Shown here one piece after another: positions 9,551 through 19,965 of a DNA stretch of 64,000 nt. The notes below the pieces were generated by a model that worked only from the letters and a program-made list of their open reading frames with translations, was not told the DNA's origin and searched no databases. The position numbers and the translations under genes were made by a program. Origin of the DNA: Oligoflexales bacterium (GTDB taxonomy: Bacteria; Bdellovibrionota_B; Oligoflexia; Oligoflexales; JALZUQ01). Position 1 is the stretch's first letter. Each line of letters opens with the position of its first letter. The DNA is taken from the NCBI GenBank assembly GCA_023301565.1, contig JALZUO010000009.1, positions 1-64,000 of the forward strand. The letters run 5' to 3'.

Positions 9551-11341
9551 CCGCTGCCCATCTGGTTTTTGAGGCTGAGGTACTGCTGCATTTCCTGCTT
9601 TCATAAGCAAGACACTGCTGTTTTCCGGCTCCCAGTTAAAGACAAGAGTCGCTTTTTGCTTCTCTCCACTTAGCTGAACCTGAAATGTCTCGTAGTCGGT
9701 TACTCTGAAAATCTGCCTAAGGCTTTCGACATAGTGGGATTTTTGATCTTCATCAAAAGAGCTGGGCTCTATAGCAAGGTAGATCGTGTCGAGCCTACCA
9801 CGTACCTGCACCTTCAAAGATTCCGAAGAGACATTGGCTATTTGAGCTGCCAGCTCCAAGCTAAAAAACAAGCTAAAAAGAATCTCTTTCGGAACAGCTG
9901 CCTCTTCCAGGTCTGCATATTCCCAGTATAAAAGCATTTCGTCTCGGAACAGGTGTGTCAGCGTATCCCCGACCGTCTGTAGCCGAATCCCATCATTTCT
10001 ACCTGAGAGCAGCATTAAAAAGTGCTTCATTTTTTTATCCCAAGCGATTCGTTTTTCACCTTGGTTTAAAAACAGGTCAGAAATATTCACCATAGCGCCT
10101 GAATATCTGTGCAGCCCCTCTAGGAAAGACTCTAAAAACTCAAGGTCACGATCCAAACAGTTAGCATGGTGGCTTCCAGCAGGGGTTTCTGAAAGGTAGC
10201 GTAAAAAGCGTTTGAGACCTCTTGACTCAATACCTTCTTTCCAAACTTGAAGCAGAAGCTGAAACTGCTCGCGAGCCGGCGTAAAATCTGCGCTACACTG
10301 ATCTTTAAAGGCAAAAAGACTTTCGCGAAGTCCAGCGTGTTCACTCAAAGACTTATCTACTTGCATATCCAAAAACCGCAAAAAAGAGGTTGAGGGAAGG
10401 CGGCTTCCTACCGCAGACAAAAAGTCTTGTTTCTCTATCGTGGCCCCTTGCCTTTTCCCACCAGAAAGATGCCGCTTTAACTTGTGGATGATTGCACTTT
10501 CATCGCTCACCAAATCTGGGGTCCATTCGCCAGAAAAGAACTCGCCAAAAATCCTATTTCCAGATGCTTTTATATCGGCAAGCTGCTTTTTCATTTGTTG
10601 AAAATGATTTTGCTGACTCCTCCAGCGGAGCGTTAGTAGTGTACCGGCAGCCATCATATAGAATAGCATCCCCCAAAGAAGCCTTTTTAGGGTGGTTCGC
10701 GTGGAGTATGAGCTAAGATTTTCAGGTAGTAGCGGGGGATGGCTAAGACTACCCGCATCAAACCGCCAAAGAAGCTTGCCGGACGAACTGGCTAACCAAA
10801 GGGTATTCCCTTCGAGTTTTACCCCTTTAAACAGTCCGGTAGAGCTATCAGCAAGCTTGTAACAAGGCGCTACCTGCGGGCTCTGAACACCGGCAAACAC
10901 CTGGCAGCCAGACAGAAAGACACCAGCGTCGGCCGTTTTAAAATCATTGTCTTCATACCTTGCCAGCGCAGCTACAAACCCCCGGCGCCTGCCGTTCAAG
11001 ACACTACTTTCAATGCTCTCATCTCCGGCGATCTCGTGCGAGTTACTTACCCAATTTGACCAACGGACATACCCCGTCTGAAAATCAGAGCTACTGCCAC
11101 CTTGGGCTACCAAGCTTGAGGTGATTCCTAAGGCGTATAGTCCGCAAACAACGCTTGCGCCAATAAAGGATGCCAGCAAAATAGAAAAAATATTTCGGGA
11201 TTTAATTTTCTTTAAGTTTTTTAGTGGTTTGCTTAGAAAGCTATCTGCCAAGCTTTGACCGCTCACGGTCGTAGACTTTTTTTCGATTCTATCGCCTGCT
11301 CTACTGTTTGGCTCTTGTTTCATGGAACATCCTTTTTCCAA
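9527..11341 (-). CDS. Hypothetical two-TM sensor-like protein, C-terminus weakly reminiscent of degenerate histidine kinase ATPase
   Basis: TM at ~50-75 and ~230-250 flanking extracytoplasmic region; overlaps mnmG 3' end by 24 bp on opposite strand. Confidence 0.6.
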   Translation of the reverse strand: MEKGCSMKQEPNSRAGDRIEKKSTTVSGQSLADSFLSKPLKNLKKIKSRNIFSILLASFIGASVVCGLYALGITSSLVAQGGSSSDFQTGYVRWSNWVSNSHEIAGDESIESSVLNGRRRGFVAALARYEDNDFKTADAGVFLSGCQVFAGVQSPQVAPCYKLADSSTGLFKGVKLEGNTLWLASSSGKLLWRFDAGSLSHPPLLPENLSSYSTRTTLKRLLWGMLFYMMAAGTLLTLRWRSQQNHFQQMKKQLADIKASGNRIFGEFFSGEWTPDLVSDESAIIHKLKRHLSGGKRQGATIEKQDFLSAVGSRLPSTSFLRFLDMQVDKSLSEHAGLRESLFAFKDQCSADFTPAREQFQLLLQVWKEGIESRGLKRFLRYLSETPAGSHHANCLDRDLEFLESFLEGLHRYSGAMVNISDLFLNQGEKRIAWDKKMKHFLMLLSGRNDGIRLQTVGDTLTHLFRDEMLLYWEYADLEEAAVPKEILFSLFFSLELAAQIANVSSESLKVQVRGRLDTIYLAIEPSSFDEDQKSHYVESLRQIFRVTDYETFQVQLSGEKQKATLVFNWEPENSSVLLMKAGNAAVPQPQKPDGQRSGASEVS

Positions 11342-11372
11342 AAAAATTAATGAACGTCTCTAATGATAAAAA

Positions 11373-11855
11373 CTAGGTACTTGCTTCTTGTACAAACTCG
11401 ACTAAAATTCCTCCTGTCGACTTTGGGTGTACAAACGCAATCAATGTGTCGTGAGCACCAGGTCTAGGCTGACGATCTACCATCTGCACTCCCTGGCTAA
11501 GCATACTTTCGATGGCTGCCGTAACCGAATCTACTGTGAGCGCCACGTGATGGATACCGCCGCCTCTTTTAGCAATAAAGCGCGGAATGACGCCTTCTTT
11601 ATCCTCTTTGGGATCTAATATCTCAAGACGAGCGCTAGCTTGCGGTTCAAGCTCACTGCTAGCAAACATGTGTGTGTGAATTTTTTGTTCTTCGACGAAA
11701 TCAGCACCCATATCCGGCAAGCCACAAACTTTTGCAAAAAAAGTTCGCGCAGAGTCAGGATCCTTAGCGGCAATCCCAAGGTGGTTTACCCCTAATATTT
11801 TAAATGACTTTAGTTTTGACAACCTTCCCCCCCAAATCCTAGGCCGAGTTATCAT
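11373..11855 (-). CDS. mce: Methylmalonyl-CoA epimerase (VOC superfamily)
   Basis: ILGVNHLGIAAKDPDSARTFFAKVCGL, GGGIHHVALTVDSV, LIAFVHPKSTGGILVEFVQ; start uncertain. Confidence 0.9.
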   Translation of the reverse strand: MITRPRIWGGRLSKLKSFKILGVNHLGIAAKDPDSARTFFAKVCGLPDMGADFVEEQKIHTHMFASSELEPQASARLEILDPKEDKEGVIPRFIAKRGGGIHHVALTVDSVTAAIESMLSQGVQMVDRQPRPGAHDTLIAFVHPKSTGGILVEFVQEAST

Positions 11856-11873
11856 TTTACTCGTTCACTTTTT

Positions 11874-12317
11874 CTAATTTAGAAAGCCAGCTTTTGAAAG
11901 CGTCGCTTTTAATGACTTGCGTTCTTTGTCAGCAAGGTAAGAAGCATTTTTAAACAGATCGATCAAAGTTGCTCTGGCATTAAGAGTGATATTTTGAAAT
12001 TCAAAATCAGGCAGCTCGTTAAACTGGTCCATCATGCGTTTAAACACTTCGCTGCGATCAATGGTTGCACCTGTAGACCACGTACCCTTTCGCATGGCGT
12101 TACACGCAAGAGCTACGATACGACTGAACTTCGCACCAGCGGTTCCTGATTTACGTGACTTGCCCGGTTTACCTTTAGCGCGAAGCTTTGCAACTAACTC
12201 GTCGTAAGTATAGGTAAAGCTACTTTCAACTTCTTGATTTCCAAGAGGAGTCTCTTGAGTAGAGCTCCAAACAATGTTTAAGGTGTCACCTGGTCTTAGT
12301 TCTACGGTTGTGGACAT
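11874..12317 (-). CDS. Hypothetical protein
   Basis: Intact ORF, 18 bp upstream of the epimerase; no family recognised. Confidence 0.65.
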   Translation of the reverse strand: MSTTVELRPGDTLNIVWSSTQETPLGNQEVESSFTYTYDELVAKLRAKGKPGKSRKSGTAGAKFSRIVALACNAMRKGTWSTGATIDRSEVFKRMMDQFNELPDFEFQNITLNARATLIDLFKNASYLADKERKSLKATLSKAGFLN

Positions 12318-12784
12318 GTTAATACTTTCTATTCAAAGCTAATTAAACTATTCAAAAAACCTATCGGTATGAACTGACCTATTCAATTTCAGAGCCGTAT
12401 TATTAAAGAGTATAATTTTTAAAATTTTCTCTAAAGCGGCAAACCTAGTTTTCAAGGACACTCATCTTTTATTCGTTTTTTGTATAATTGTCAATCTTTT
12501 TAATCATTTTATATAAAGTTTCTATAACACCTAGTCACAGCTACCTCCAGAGAGCATCTAGTTTGAAAGAAGCAGATCACCACCCATAGCAGCTTACCAG
12601 GCAAAAAAACCCTAATTATTAGTAGATTATATGATTTTTCTGCACACTTTGTCCGATTTGAAAAAGACCTATAAAATAAGTTCACAATTTAGTCGTGATA
12701 GAAGATAGTGCTCTTCAGGGGCTTTGTTATAGGAGCCCACGCTATACTTGAGCGGAGAAAACCATCAAAAAAGAAAGTAAATCG

Positions 12785-13615
12785 ATGCAAGAATTAACCC
12801 GACAGCTAAGCGCAAGAAGATCGCTTCACAAAGCTTTATCCATTGCCTGCCTTATAAGTTGGGCAGGCTGTGTGTCACCACAGCAACCTAAATCGTTTGA
12901 AGAGACACAACCATCCGAGCATACAATCAAATCCTACCCGCACAAATCAGAGCAGCAACCTTGCATCAACCCACATCCAGAGCTTCGTGCTGGACAGGCT
13001 ATCAACATCAATGAAGCCGGGCTGTTTGTGACGAGTTTTGAAAAAACCTGTAGGCGAAAAAAAGTAGAGGCTGACTCTAACTATTCCGTTATGGGCCTGC
13101 CGTGCTCTGCAGGCGGTGGAACCTTTGATTTTAGAGGAGAACGTAAAAAAGCTTCTTTGGTCCGCTTCCATATGGATGTCGGCTGCCCTATGAAAAACTC
13201 TGACGCATCTGCCGTAGCATCGGCCGTGCGCTCGCGGATAGGTCTTTCGCCAGAAGCGAAGCCTGTTGCCATCCATGCGATGAGTGTTCAAGTTTGGGAG
13301 ATACCTGAATTGCGTGACCTTGGTGTAGGTGAGTATGTAGCTTTGAGAACAATGCCTGGGCTGCAGTTTTTTCGTGGAATGAACGAGCAAACCCCCCTGC
13401 GTGTGAGGCTTTACGGAAAAGAAAATAGTTGGGTCCCCAGTGATAAGTGGTACCAAATGGATGCGGATATATACCTTTCTGGTTACACGACTTTTCGAAC
13501 CGAGCTAGTAAGCGCCCAGATCATGGACCGCTCCAGTTTGAAGCAGTTAAAGCAAAAGTGCTCTAGGTCTCGCTCGCCTGCTTCTTGCGATGCGGTGCTT
13601 TCGGCAGGCCAGTAG
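12785..13615 (+). CDS. Putative lipoprotein
   Basis: SIACLISWAGCVSPQQ lipobox-like signal. Confidence 0.65.
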   Translation: MQELTRQLSARRSLHKALSIACLISWAGCVSPQQPKSFEETQPSEHTIKSYPHKSEQQPCINPHPELRAGQAININEAGLFVTSFEKTCRRKKVEADSNYSVMGLPCSAGGGTFDFRGERKKASLVRFHMDVGCPMKNSDASAVASAVRSRIGLSPEAKPVAIHAMSVQVWEIPELRDLGVGEYVALRTMPGLQFFRGMNEQTPLRVRLYGKENSWVPSDKWYQMDADIYLSGYTTFRTELVSAQIMDRSSLKQLKQKCSRSRSPASCDAVLSAGQ

Positions 13616-13837
13616 CTCACGAAACCAGCCGGCTACCCTGGCAGTTTTATGACGGACTGGTTATTTAGTTTGGGTTGTATTCCAGCCAACCTTCAAGCAT
13701 AAAAACTTGTTTTGCTCCGCTACTTTGCTTGAACCCCATATGATTTAAAAAATATTTTTAATTGTGTTTATTTTGCAGGGACAACAATTGCCTGGTTTTG
13801 AGTCACGCGATCGCCTCAACAGCACTAGCCTAGGGGT

Positions 13838-14263
13838 ATGAGAAAGCAAACACAAAAAAACAAAATGTCGGCCGAAACCTTGAAGTTGATCCTTGCGATC
13901 ACTGCGGTCCTTATAGGGTTCTGCTGCCTACTGAATCAACAGGCTAAAGATAACTCGCCTCATTCAGACCAGTTCGTTTACATGGACCTTATGGTCATCG
14001 ACGAGCGAGGAAGAAGCATTCACGGCGCATCTCTAAAGCTAGATGACACAAATATTGGAACCACAGACTCACACGGTCGCTGGGCTAAAATGGTTAAAAT
14101 CCCCCTCGGCCAATTGATGACCCTGACTGCTCAAAAGACCCGTATGGGTACAAACTTTCAACATATAGAAAAAATCCAAGCCCACAAAAAAAATCTTGTA
14201 GAAAACGAGTATAGATTGACACGAGTTGTTCAGGTTCGAGAAGAGAAAAAGCAGCTGTTTTAG
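13838..14263 (+). CDS. Hypothetical membrane-anchored protein, possibly with a carboxypeptidase-regulatory-like beta domain
   Basis: N-terminal TM; YMDLMVIDERGRSIHGASLKLDDTNIGTTDSHGRWAKM resembles CarboxypepD_reg-like/Ig-fold patterns. Confidence 0.55.
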   Translation: MRKQTQKNKMSAETLKLILAITAVLIGFCCLLNQQAKDNSPHSDQFVYMDLMVIDERGRSIHGASLKLDDTNIGTTDSHGRWAKMVKIPLGQLMTLTAQKTRMGTNFQHIEKIQAHKKNLVENEYRLTRVVQVREEKKQLF

Positions 14264-14315
14264 TGGACCTAGACCAAACTCTCGCATAGACTGCGCCATT
14301 GGAACAAGATGAGCC

Positions 14316-15974
14316 TTGCAGATGCAAAATAAAAAACCCTTAGAAGTTCTCCTTACAGGAAAGCTCCACCCTGAAATTATAAAAGAGTTGTCCGAACTAA
14401 AAGGTGTGAACATCCACAACCACCCCGACACGATTGCTCGCAAGTTGACTTCGATCTTGCCGGCAACCAACGTCTTGATTACCCGCAGCGAAACGGCTAT
14501 CGACCGTGAGCTTATGCAATTGATGCCAGAGCTAAAATACGTCATACGTGCCGCCGTAGGCGTCGGCAACATAGACCTTGATACGTCTACCGAAAAAGGC
14601 ATCCTTGTGATGAACTGCCCGGGTAAAAACACAAACTCCGCGGCAGAGCTCTGTATGGGCCTCCTACTATCTCTAATGCGAAACCTTCACACTGCGAACA
14701 CTACCGTCAAAAACGGCGGCTGGGACCGGCATAAGTTTTCCGGAAACGAGCTTCGCGGAAAAAAAGTAGCTGTCATTGGACTCGGTAACGTAGGTCACCG
14801 CATCGCTAAGTTTTTAAACGGCTTTGACGCTAAAGTTGTAGGCTACGATCCATATATCTCTAAAGAAAAATTTAAAGACTATGGCGTGAAAATGGCTGAA
14901 TCTTTGGAGTCCGCCATTGAGGGTGCCGAAGTTTTAACGGTACACACTCCTCTGAACGCAGACACAAAAGGTCTAATTGGAGCACCGCAGCTAGAGCTAC
15001 TGGCTAGAGGCTCTGTGGTGATAAACGGTGCGCGTGGTGGAATAGTCGATGAACTTGCGCTTCTTCGCGCTTTAGACAGCGGCAAAGTCTCTAAGGCAGG
15101 AATCGATACATGGGAGAATGAGCCCACCCCCTTAGAAGGTCTAACCAAACACCCAAGCGTGATGTGTAGCCCTCATATTGGTGCCACTACCATCGAAGCT
15201 CAAATAGCAATCGGCAAAGCAGTCGTCGCTCAGCTGCGCCAAGCCATTTCTGATCAAATTGTGGATCATCCGGTCAACCTGCCCGGCATAGAAAAAATTG
15301 AACACCCTATCATCCAGCAATATGCCGTGCTTAGCGAAAAACTCGGCGCGATAGCCTCGTCGGTACTAGGTTTTCAACCAGATAAGATAGAAGTGAAAGT
15401 TCGCGGCGAAATCTCGGCGATGAAGCACTCTACACTCCCTATAGCCTTTGCCAAAGGGTTTATGCGTGGAAAATCTACAGAACACGTTAGTTTTGTGAAT
15501 GCAAAGAAGCTTTTGGAAAAGTCTGGCGTGGAGATTTTTTCTGTCAAAGATGAAAAATTTACAGCCTACCGGTCTGCAATTAAGATTATTGTTCACGGTC
15601 AAAACAAAGACGGAAAATCTGCTGAGTGGAAAATTGGCGGCACTGTGTTTGAAGACAAGCTTCAGCGCTTATCTGTAATTGAAAATTTCTATTTCGAAGT
15701 CGAGCCGCGAGGAAACCTACTTATCTTTGAAAATCAGGATGAGCCAGGTGTGGTGGGAAACATCGGAACACTTTTGGGCCAGCACTCGGTCAACATCCAG
15801 TCTTTTGACCTTGCTAGAAACCGGAAAACATCTGTAAAAGACCAGCCTAAAGACGGTACAAAAACCGGTCTTGCCATGGCTGTAGTTCGAACCGACTCGC
15901 CCGTGAGTAAAGAGCTTCTAACAAAGCTAGGGAGCCTACCGCATATACGCAACGCGTGGTTCATTGTACTGTAA
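14316..15974 (+). CDS. serA: D-3-phosphoglycerate dehydrogenase
   Basis: RAAVGVGNIDLDTSTEKGILVMNCPGKNTNSAAELCMGLLL, GKKVAVIGLGNVGHRIA, INGARGGIVDELALLRAL, SPHIGATTIEAQ, C-terminal ACT-like region. Confidence 0.95.
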   Translation: MQMQNKKPLEVLLTGKLHPEIIKELSELKGVNIHNHPDTIARKLTSILPATNVLITRSETAIDRELMQLMPELKYVIRAAVGVGNIDLDTSTEKGILVMNCPGKNTNSAAELCMGLLLSLMRNLHTANTTVKNGGWDRHKFSGNELRGKKVAVIGLGNVGHRIAKFLNGFDAKVVGYDPYISKEKFKDYGVKMAESLESAIEGAEVLTVHTPLNADTKGLIGAPQLELLARGSVVINGARGGIVDELALLRALDSGKVSKAGIDTWENEPTPLEGLTKHPSVMCSPHIGATTIEAQIAIGKAVVAQLRQAISDQIVDHPVNLPGIEKIEHPIIQQYAVLSEKLGAIASSVLGFQPDKIEVKVRGEISAMKHSTLPIAFAKGFMRGKSTEHVSFVNAKKLLEKSGVEIFSVKDEKFTAYRSAIKIIVHGQNKDGKSAEWKIGGTVFEDKLQRLSVIENFYFEVEPRGNLLIFENQDEPGVVGNIGTLLGQHSVNIQSFDLARNRKTSVKDQPKDGTKTGLAMAVVRTDSPVSKELLTKLGSLPHIRNAWFIVL

Positions 15975-16898
15975 ATGAGCTATAAACTTCCATTCTCGTT
16001 GTCACGGAACTCGCCGATCACTGAAGAGAAAGTGGCTGCAACCAAAAAAAAACTGCGAGAGTTTTTTACCAAAAACGACATCCATGAAACTACTTTGGTC
16101 ATTGACGGACCTGGAGTGGCATGCCTGGGCGCATACCTCGTGCCCATCATTTTGGGTTACGATAATTTACTAAAGTTCAAAGAGATTCATACATTTAGCG
16201 CTGGGTCTTATGCGCTTTTTTGGATCAAAGCATTCAAGGATGGACTGCAAGAGCCTAATGTAGATTTCAAAAAGTTCTACCACTGGAATCAGCGCCAACA
16301 TGGGCTTCGGTTTGGGGCACTTTCAGGCCTCACCCGTTACTCCCGTTACCTCTGGCGCAAAATCCTTGAAAAAGAACCGACGCTTTACGATGCAAAACAG
16401 CTCTACCGCGCAAAGGCAGCCCACTATCCTTTTGGTGAATCTATGAAGCATTGGAATGCTTCCATGCTTCCACCGAATTGGCATCTTTGGTGTTATGACC
16501 AGCGCTCAAAATCCTTTTTTGCTTTGGGCAACCGCGATAAACAAGCAAGTATGAGTATAGATGCCACGATCGAGGCAACCACTGCCATTCCAGGAATTTA
16601 TGGCGCTCATACTTGGGAGCAAATGCAGCTTATTGATTGTGTGTTTTCACCAGGGTTTAAAACATTTGCCCGCGGGATCCTACGAAAATCCAGACCTCTA
16701 ATCTTTTGCAACATGAGCCGCAATAAGACGACCGAGCAAACTCTTTATATTAAAGCCCACTCTTCAGGCTCGGCAAAACAAAGGGTAAATGGTGATATTT
16801 TAAGGTTTTTTGGTGGTCTAGGGCACCCAGAATATATACAAAACCTAGGCCTTTTAGAAAAACTTGCAAAACTTGAACCCATGAGGCTTGACGGGTGA
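15975..16898 (+). CDS. Divergent patatin-like phospholipase family protein
   Basis: LVIDGPGVACLGAY (Gly-rich), TFSAGSYALFW (S-A-G around putative Ser), LIDCVFSPG (putative Asp); paralogous to 39752..40552. Confidence 0.6.
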   Translation: MSYKLPFSLSRNSPITEEKVAATKKKLREFFTKNDIHETTLVIDGPGVACLGAYLVPIILGYDNLLKFKEIHTFSAGSYALFWIKAFKDGLQEPNVDFKKFYHWNQRQHGLRFGALSGLTRYSRYLWRKILEKEPTLYDAKQLYRAKAAHYPFGESMKHWNASMLPPNWHLWCYDQRSKSFFALGNRDKQASMSIDATIEATTAIPGIYGAHTWEQMQLIDCVFSPGFKTFARGILRKSRPLIFCNMSRNKTTEQTLYIKAHSSGSAKQRVNGDILRFFGGLGHPEYIQNLGLLEKLAKLEPMRLDG

Positions 16899-17494
16899 GT
16901 TCTAAGCCTAGTACAAACGCAGTGGCGGCCTTGGAATACTTTGATCAAAACGGCCTGATGGTTATATCGACCGCTTTTTTACTCAAACAAGGCAAATGCT
17001 GTAAAAACAGCTGCAGAAACTGCCCTTACGGATACTTCAAAAACGATGGGAAACCTATCAACATGCACTCTTACCCACTACGAGTAGATTTTTGTGCGCT
17101 CGACCGAGGTGGTGATGTTTACCACCCTCGCTACCTTAACTATTTGGACCGAGCCCGGGTTTTGATGTTTGAAGAAGGCGGCTGTGAGGCCCCTGCCCTT
17201 TTTAAAAACGGTCTCAAATGGCGCGTAAAGTCTTGTTCGATGCAGTTTCATAAAGAGCTTAACTGGCAAGATCACGGCCGCGTCTTAACCGAAATAACCT
17301 ATGTAGGTAAAAGCGAGTTTAGCTGCAAACAGTGGATCATAAGCACCCCTTCGAAACCTGAACTAGCAAACATCAGCCCTGAAGATGCTACCTTTTTTGC
17401 AAATACAACCGTAGAGCTGTGCGACTTAGAAGGAAAAACCCCCGCACAGATCCCTGAGGATTTTAAGAAGGTTTTAAACCAGCATTCGAGCTAA
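16895..17494 (+). CDS. Fusion: N-terminal DUF5522-like Cys-cluster domain + C-terminal hotdog (4HBT) acyl-CoA thioesterase-like domain
   Basis: EYFDQNGLMVISTAFLLKQGKCCKNSCRNCPYGYFK then LRVDFCALDRGGDVYHPRYLNYLDRARVLMFEEGG; GTG start overlapping upstream stop by 4 bp. Confidence 0.72.
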   Translation: MSSKPSTNAVAALEYFDQNGLMVISTAFLLKQGKCCKNSCRNCPYGYFKNDGKPINMHSYPLRVDFCALDRGGDVYHPRYLNYLDRARVLMFEEGGCEAPALFKNGLKWRVKSCSMQFHKELNWQDHGRVLTEITYVGKSEFSCKQWIISTPSKPELANISPEDATFFANTTVELCDLEGKTPAQIPEDFKKVLNQHSS

Positions 17495-17688
17495 AAGAGG
17501 CGCACATAGCCTGCTGTTTTGATGAAATATGACACACTCAAGACGGCTTAAACGCCTTAAATAGCAATCAGCAAATCTAATTACAAAACCGTTCTTTAAA
17601 TAATTTTGATTATTTTAAGTTTTTTCGTATTTTGATGGCTTAGCATCATTATGAACGTATTTAACAATACTCACGAAAGGGATTCACC

Positions 17689-18243
17689 ATGAATATCACC
17701 AAAAATATCTTTGCGCTAACTACATTGATCGTGACGGCAACGGTTGCCAATGCGCAGCCAAGCAACACAGTAGTAACGCCGATTTTTGAGACCCAAGAAA
17801 TATGCGAAGCTTATGTCGAGCCAGTATCTGAAATGATCGCAGCGGAACTTAAGACAAAAGGGATCACTACAGAAGTAGAAACTATCTGCGCAGCCTCAGA
17901 CGCTTTAGATCAATACAACCTTGTCAGCTATTACTCAGGCAACGTTCACCTAAACCAAACAAACTTTTTGAACTCCAGCGAAATACTAGAAGTAGTTTTC
18001 TACCGGATCGAAGAGAAATCAAGCTTTCCTGTCCAGTTTCTCAAAGTGCCTCTACAGCGCATCTATGAGGACCTAGAAAGCAAAGAAGGCTGTGAAAAAG
18101 CTCTTGCTGAATTTAAACTTTACGGAGATCAAGACTGGAGCCGATTACCAAACTTTCAGCATGAAACGCCACTCTACAACCAGCTTAAATGTGTCGAAGC
18201 AGCCGAAGGATCGTTTAAACTGTTTGGTCTGATTTTCAGCTAG
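17689..18243 (+). CDS. Hypothetical secreted protein
   Basis: MNITKNIFALTTLIVTATVANAQ signal peptide; RBS-like gaaaggg upstream. Confidence 0.7.
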   Translation: MNITKNIFALTTLIVTATVANAQPSNTVVTPIFETQEICEAYVEPVSEMIAAELKTKGITTEVETICAASDALDQYNLVSYYSGNVHLNQTNFLNSSEILEVVFYRIEEKSSFPVQFLKVPLQRIYEDLESKEGCEKALAEFKLYGDQDWSRLPNFQHETPLYNQLKCVEAAEGSFKLFGLIFS

Positions 18244-18316
18244 TCGGTTTGGTGTTTCATAAAAATGTGGACCTAAGGTGTAGGTCGTGTTGAAACTTAA
18301 AAGCAGGAGATTAAAA

Positions 18317-18757
18317 GTGAAAAAGTTATTCTTAATTGCGAGCATAAGCCTTACAACGATCGGATTTGCAAAACAAACTGTCACCTGCAGTGCAAGTTAT
18401 CGTGAATCTAGCGAAGTTGGCTTTAGCGACCAAAAAAAGCTGAAAGTAGAAATCGACCAGTCTGTAAAACCACCTTTAGACCCTCAATTTCACCAAGACC
18501 CTAAAATGGACGTCGGAGAGTTTACGATCACGATGAGCCCAACAGATGGATTGATGGTAAAGGTGAAACACACAAAAACAAACAAGGTATTGTATTCAGT
18601 CCTCGATCAAACCGTATCGAACCTGGACACAAACCATGGAATGACAGGGCTTCACTACATTTACTCGCCAGATACCAGCGGTTGGATGAACCTGTACTGC
18701 GTTGTAAGTGCAAAAGAAAACTCAAATAAAGACCCAGAAGCAGAAAAAGCCAAATAA
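18317..18757 (+). CDS. Hypothetical secreted protein
   Basis: GTG start after aggaga; VKKLFLIASISLTTIGFAKQ signal peptide. Confidence 0.65.
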   Translation: MKKLFLIASISLTTIGFAKQTVTCSASYRESSEVGFSDQKKLKVEIDQSVKPPLDPQFHQDPKMDVGEFTITMSPTDGLMVKVKHTKTNKVLYSVLDQTVSNLDTNHGMTGLHYIYSPDTSGWMNLYCVVSAKENSNKDPEAEKAK

Positions 18758-18865
18758 CATCTCTTTGAGAAAAAAACTTAAAACGAGCCCAGTAGCACAA
18801 AGCTTCCGGGTTTGTTTTTGCGACCTCTTACCGGTGGCAAAAGCTAAGAAAGTTAACAGTACAAG

Positions 18866-19786
18866 TTAGCCAAGCAAACCAGGAACGCTGATCAAGAGCA
18901 CTCCGACCAGAGCTATCAGCACGCCTACTGTTTTGAGAAAAGACATTTTTTCGCCCAAAAACATTACTCCAAGTGGTAGAAGCCACAGAGGTGGTGTGCT
19001 GGCAAGTGTCGAGACGACCCCGATGTAAGCATATTTTCCGCCAGCTGTAAGCAGGACTAGCCCAAAGCCAGAGCCCACGAAAGAAAACAAAATAAGCGGG
19101 ACCTTACGAGCTTTGCCAAACAGCGGTTCATGCTTTTTCTGCCCTAAAATTTGGGAGGAAAAAGGTTTGAGGCAAAGCAAAAAAGCATTGGCTCCAACCA
19201 CCTTGATGATTGTACCGCTCCAAATATCAAAAGCCTGAGCTGCCACGCGCATAGATACCATGCCAAAAGTAAAAGATGCTGTGCAGCCTAGAGCTATGGC
19301 TAAGCCGATCAAAAAGCTTTTATCAGATGGATCAGCCTTTTTCTGTTCTTTATTGGACCCTTGAAGGATCATCCAAACACCTACAAGACACATTGCAATG
19401 CCAATAACTTGCGAAAAAGAAAGTGCTTCGCCTAGTAGAAAGTATCCGATGACGATCGATAAAACCGGAACAAATAGCTGGATAGACGTTGCAAGCTGCG
19501 GACCAATAAGCTGCATCGAACGAATCAAACAAAAGTCACCTAGGCCTGTACCTATTGCACCACAAGCCAGCATCCACCACCACATAGATGAATCCATAGG
19601 AAACTGTAGCTGCGCAAAACCAACCACAGCAAGGCAGGTAATTAGGGCGATGGTATTTTTTAGTAGGTTGATTGAAAGAGCAGAAACTCGCGGGGCGTAA
19701 AGCTGATAACCAACTAGGGAAACAGCCCAAAACATTGCAGCTAAGAGTGTACAGATTTCACCGACAAACATCTTAATAGTCTCCAA
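18866..19786 (-). CDS. EamA/DMT-family transporter
   Basis: Ten hydrophobic segments; LLAAMFWAVSLVGYQLYAPRVS, VLSIVIGYFLLGEALSFSQVIGIAMCLVGVWMI, PPLWLLPLGVMFLGEKMSFLKTVGVLIALVGVLLI tandem EamA pattern. Confidence 0.9.
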   Translation of the reverse strand: METIKMFVGEICTLLAAMFWAVSLVGYQLYAPRVSALSINLLKNTIALITCLAVVGFAQLQFPMDSSMWWWMLACGAIGTGLGDFCLIRSMQLIGPQLATSIQLFVPVLSIVIGYFLLGEALSFSQVIGIAMCLVGVWMILQGSNKEQKKADPSDKSFLIGLAIALGCTASFTFGMVSMRVAAQAFDIWSGTIIKVVGANAFLLCLKPFSSQILGQKKHEPLFGKARKVPLILFSFVGSGFGLVLLTAGGKYAYIGVVSTLASTPPLWLLPLGVMFLGEKMSFLKTVGVLIALVGVLLISVPGLLG

Positions 19787-19965
19787 GGAAAAAACTTCCT
19801 ACCACGTGTCATATACAAGAGATGGCCTCTTGCCAAGGAGGCTGCGTAGCTACATCGCTTGTTTGTTACACACTAGAATGACAAGGCTTTTTGGAGGCTC
19901 TAGGCTAGCAGCAGGCAAATGCATCTATTTTAAAAATTGACCGATACAAAACAAGGAGATTGATC

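Noticed and set aside
12947-13456. 169-aa minus-strand ORF opposite the 12785 lipoprotein gene
   Set aside because: Sense gene has a signal peptide and coherent protein; antisense translation is low-plausibility.
14069-14632. 187-aa minus-strand ORF across 13838 gene and serA start
   Set aside because: Overlaps strongly supported serA coding sequence; no recognisable domain.
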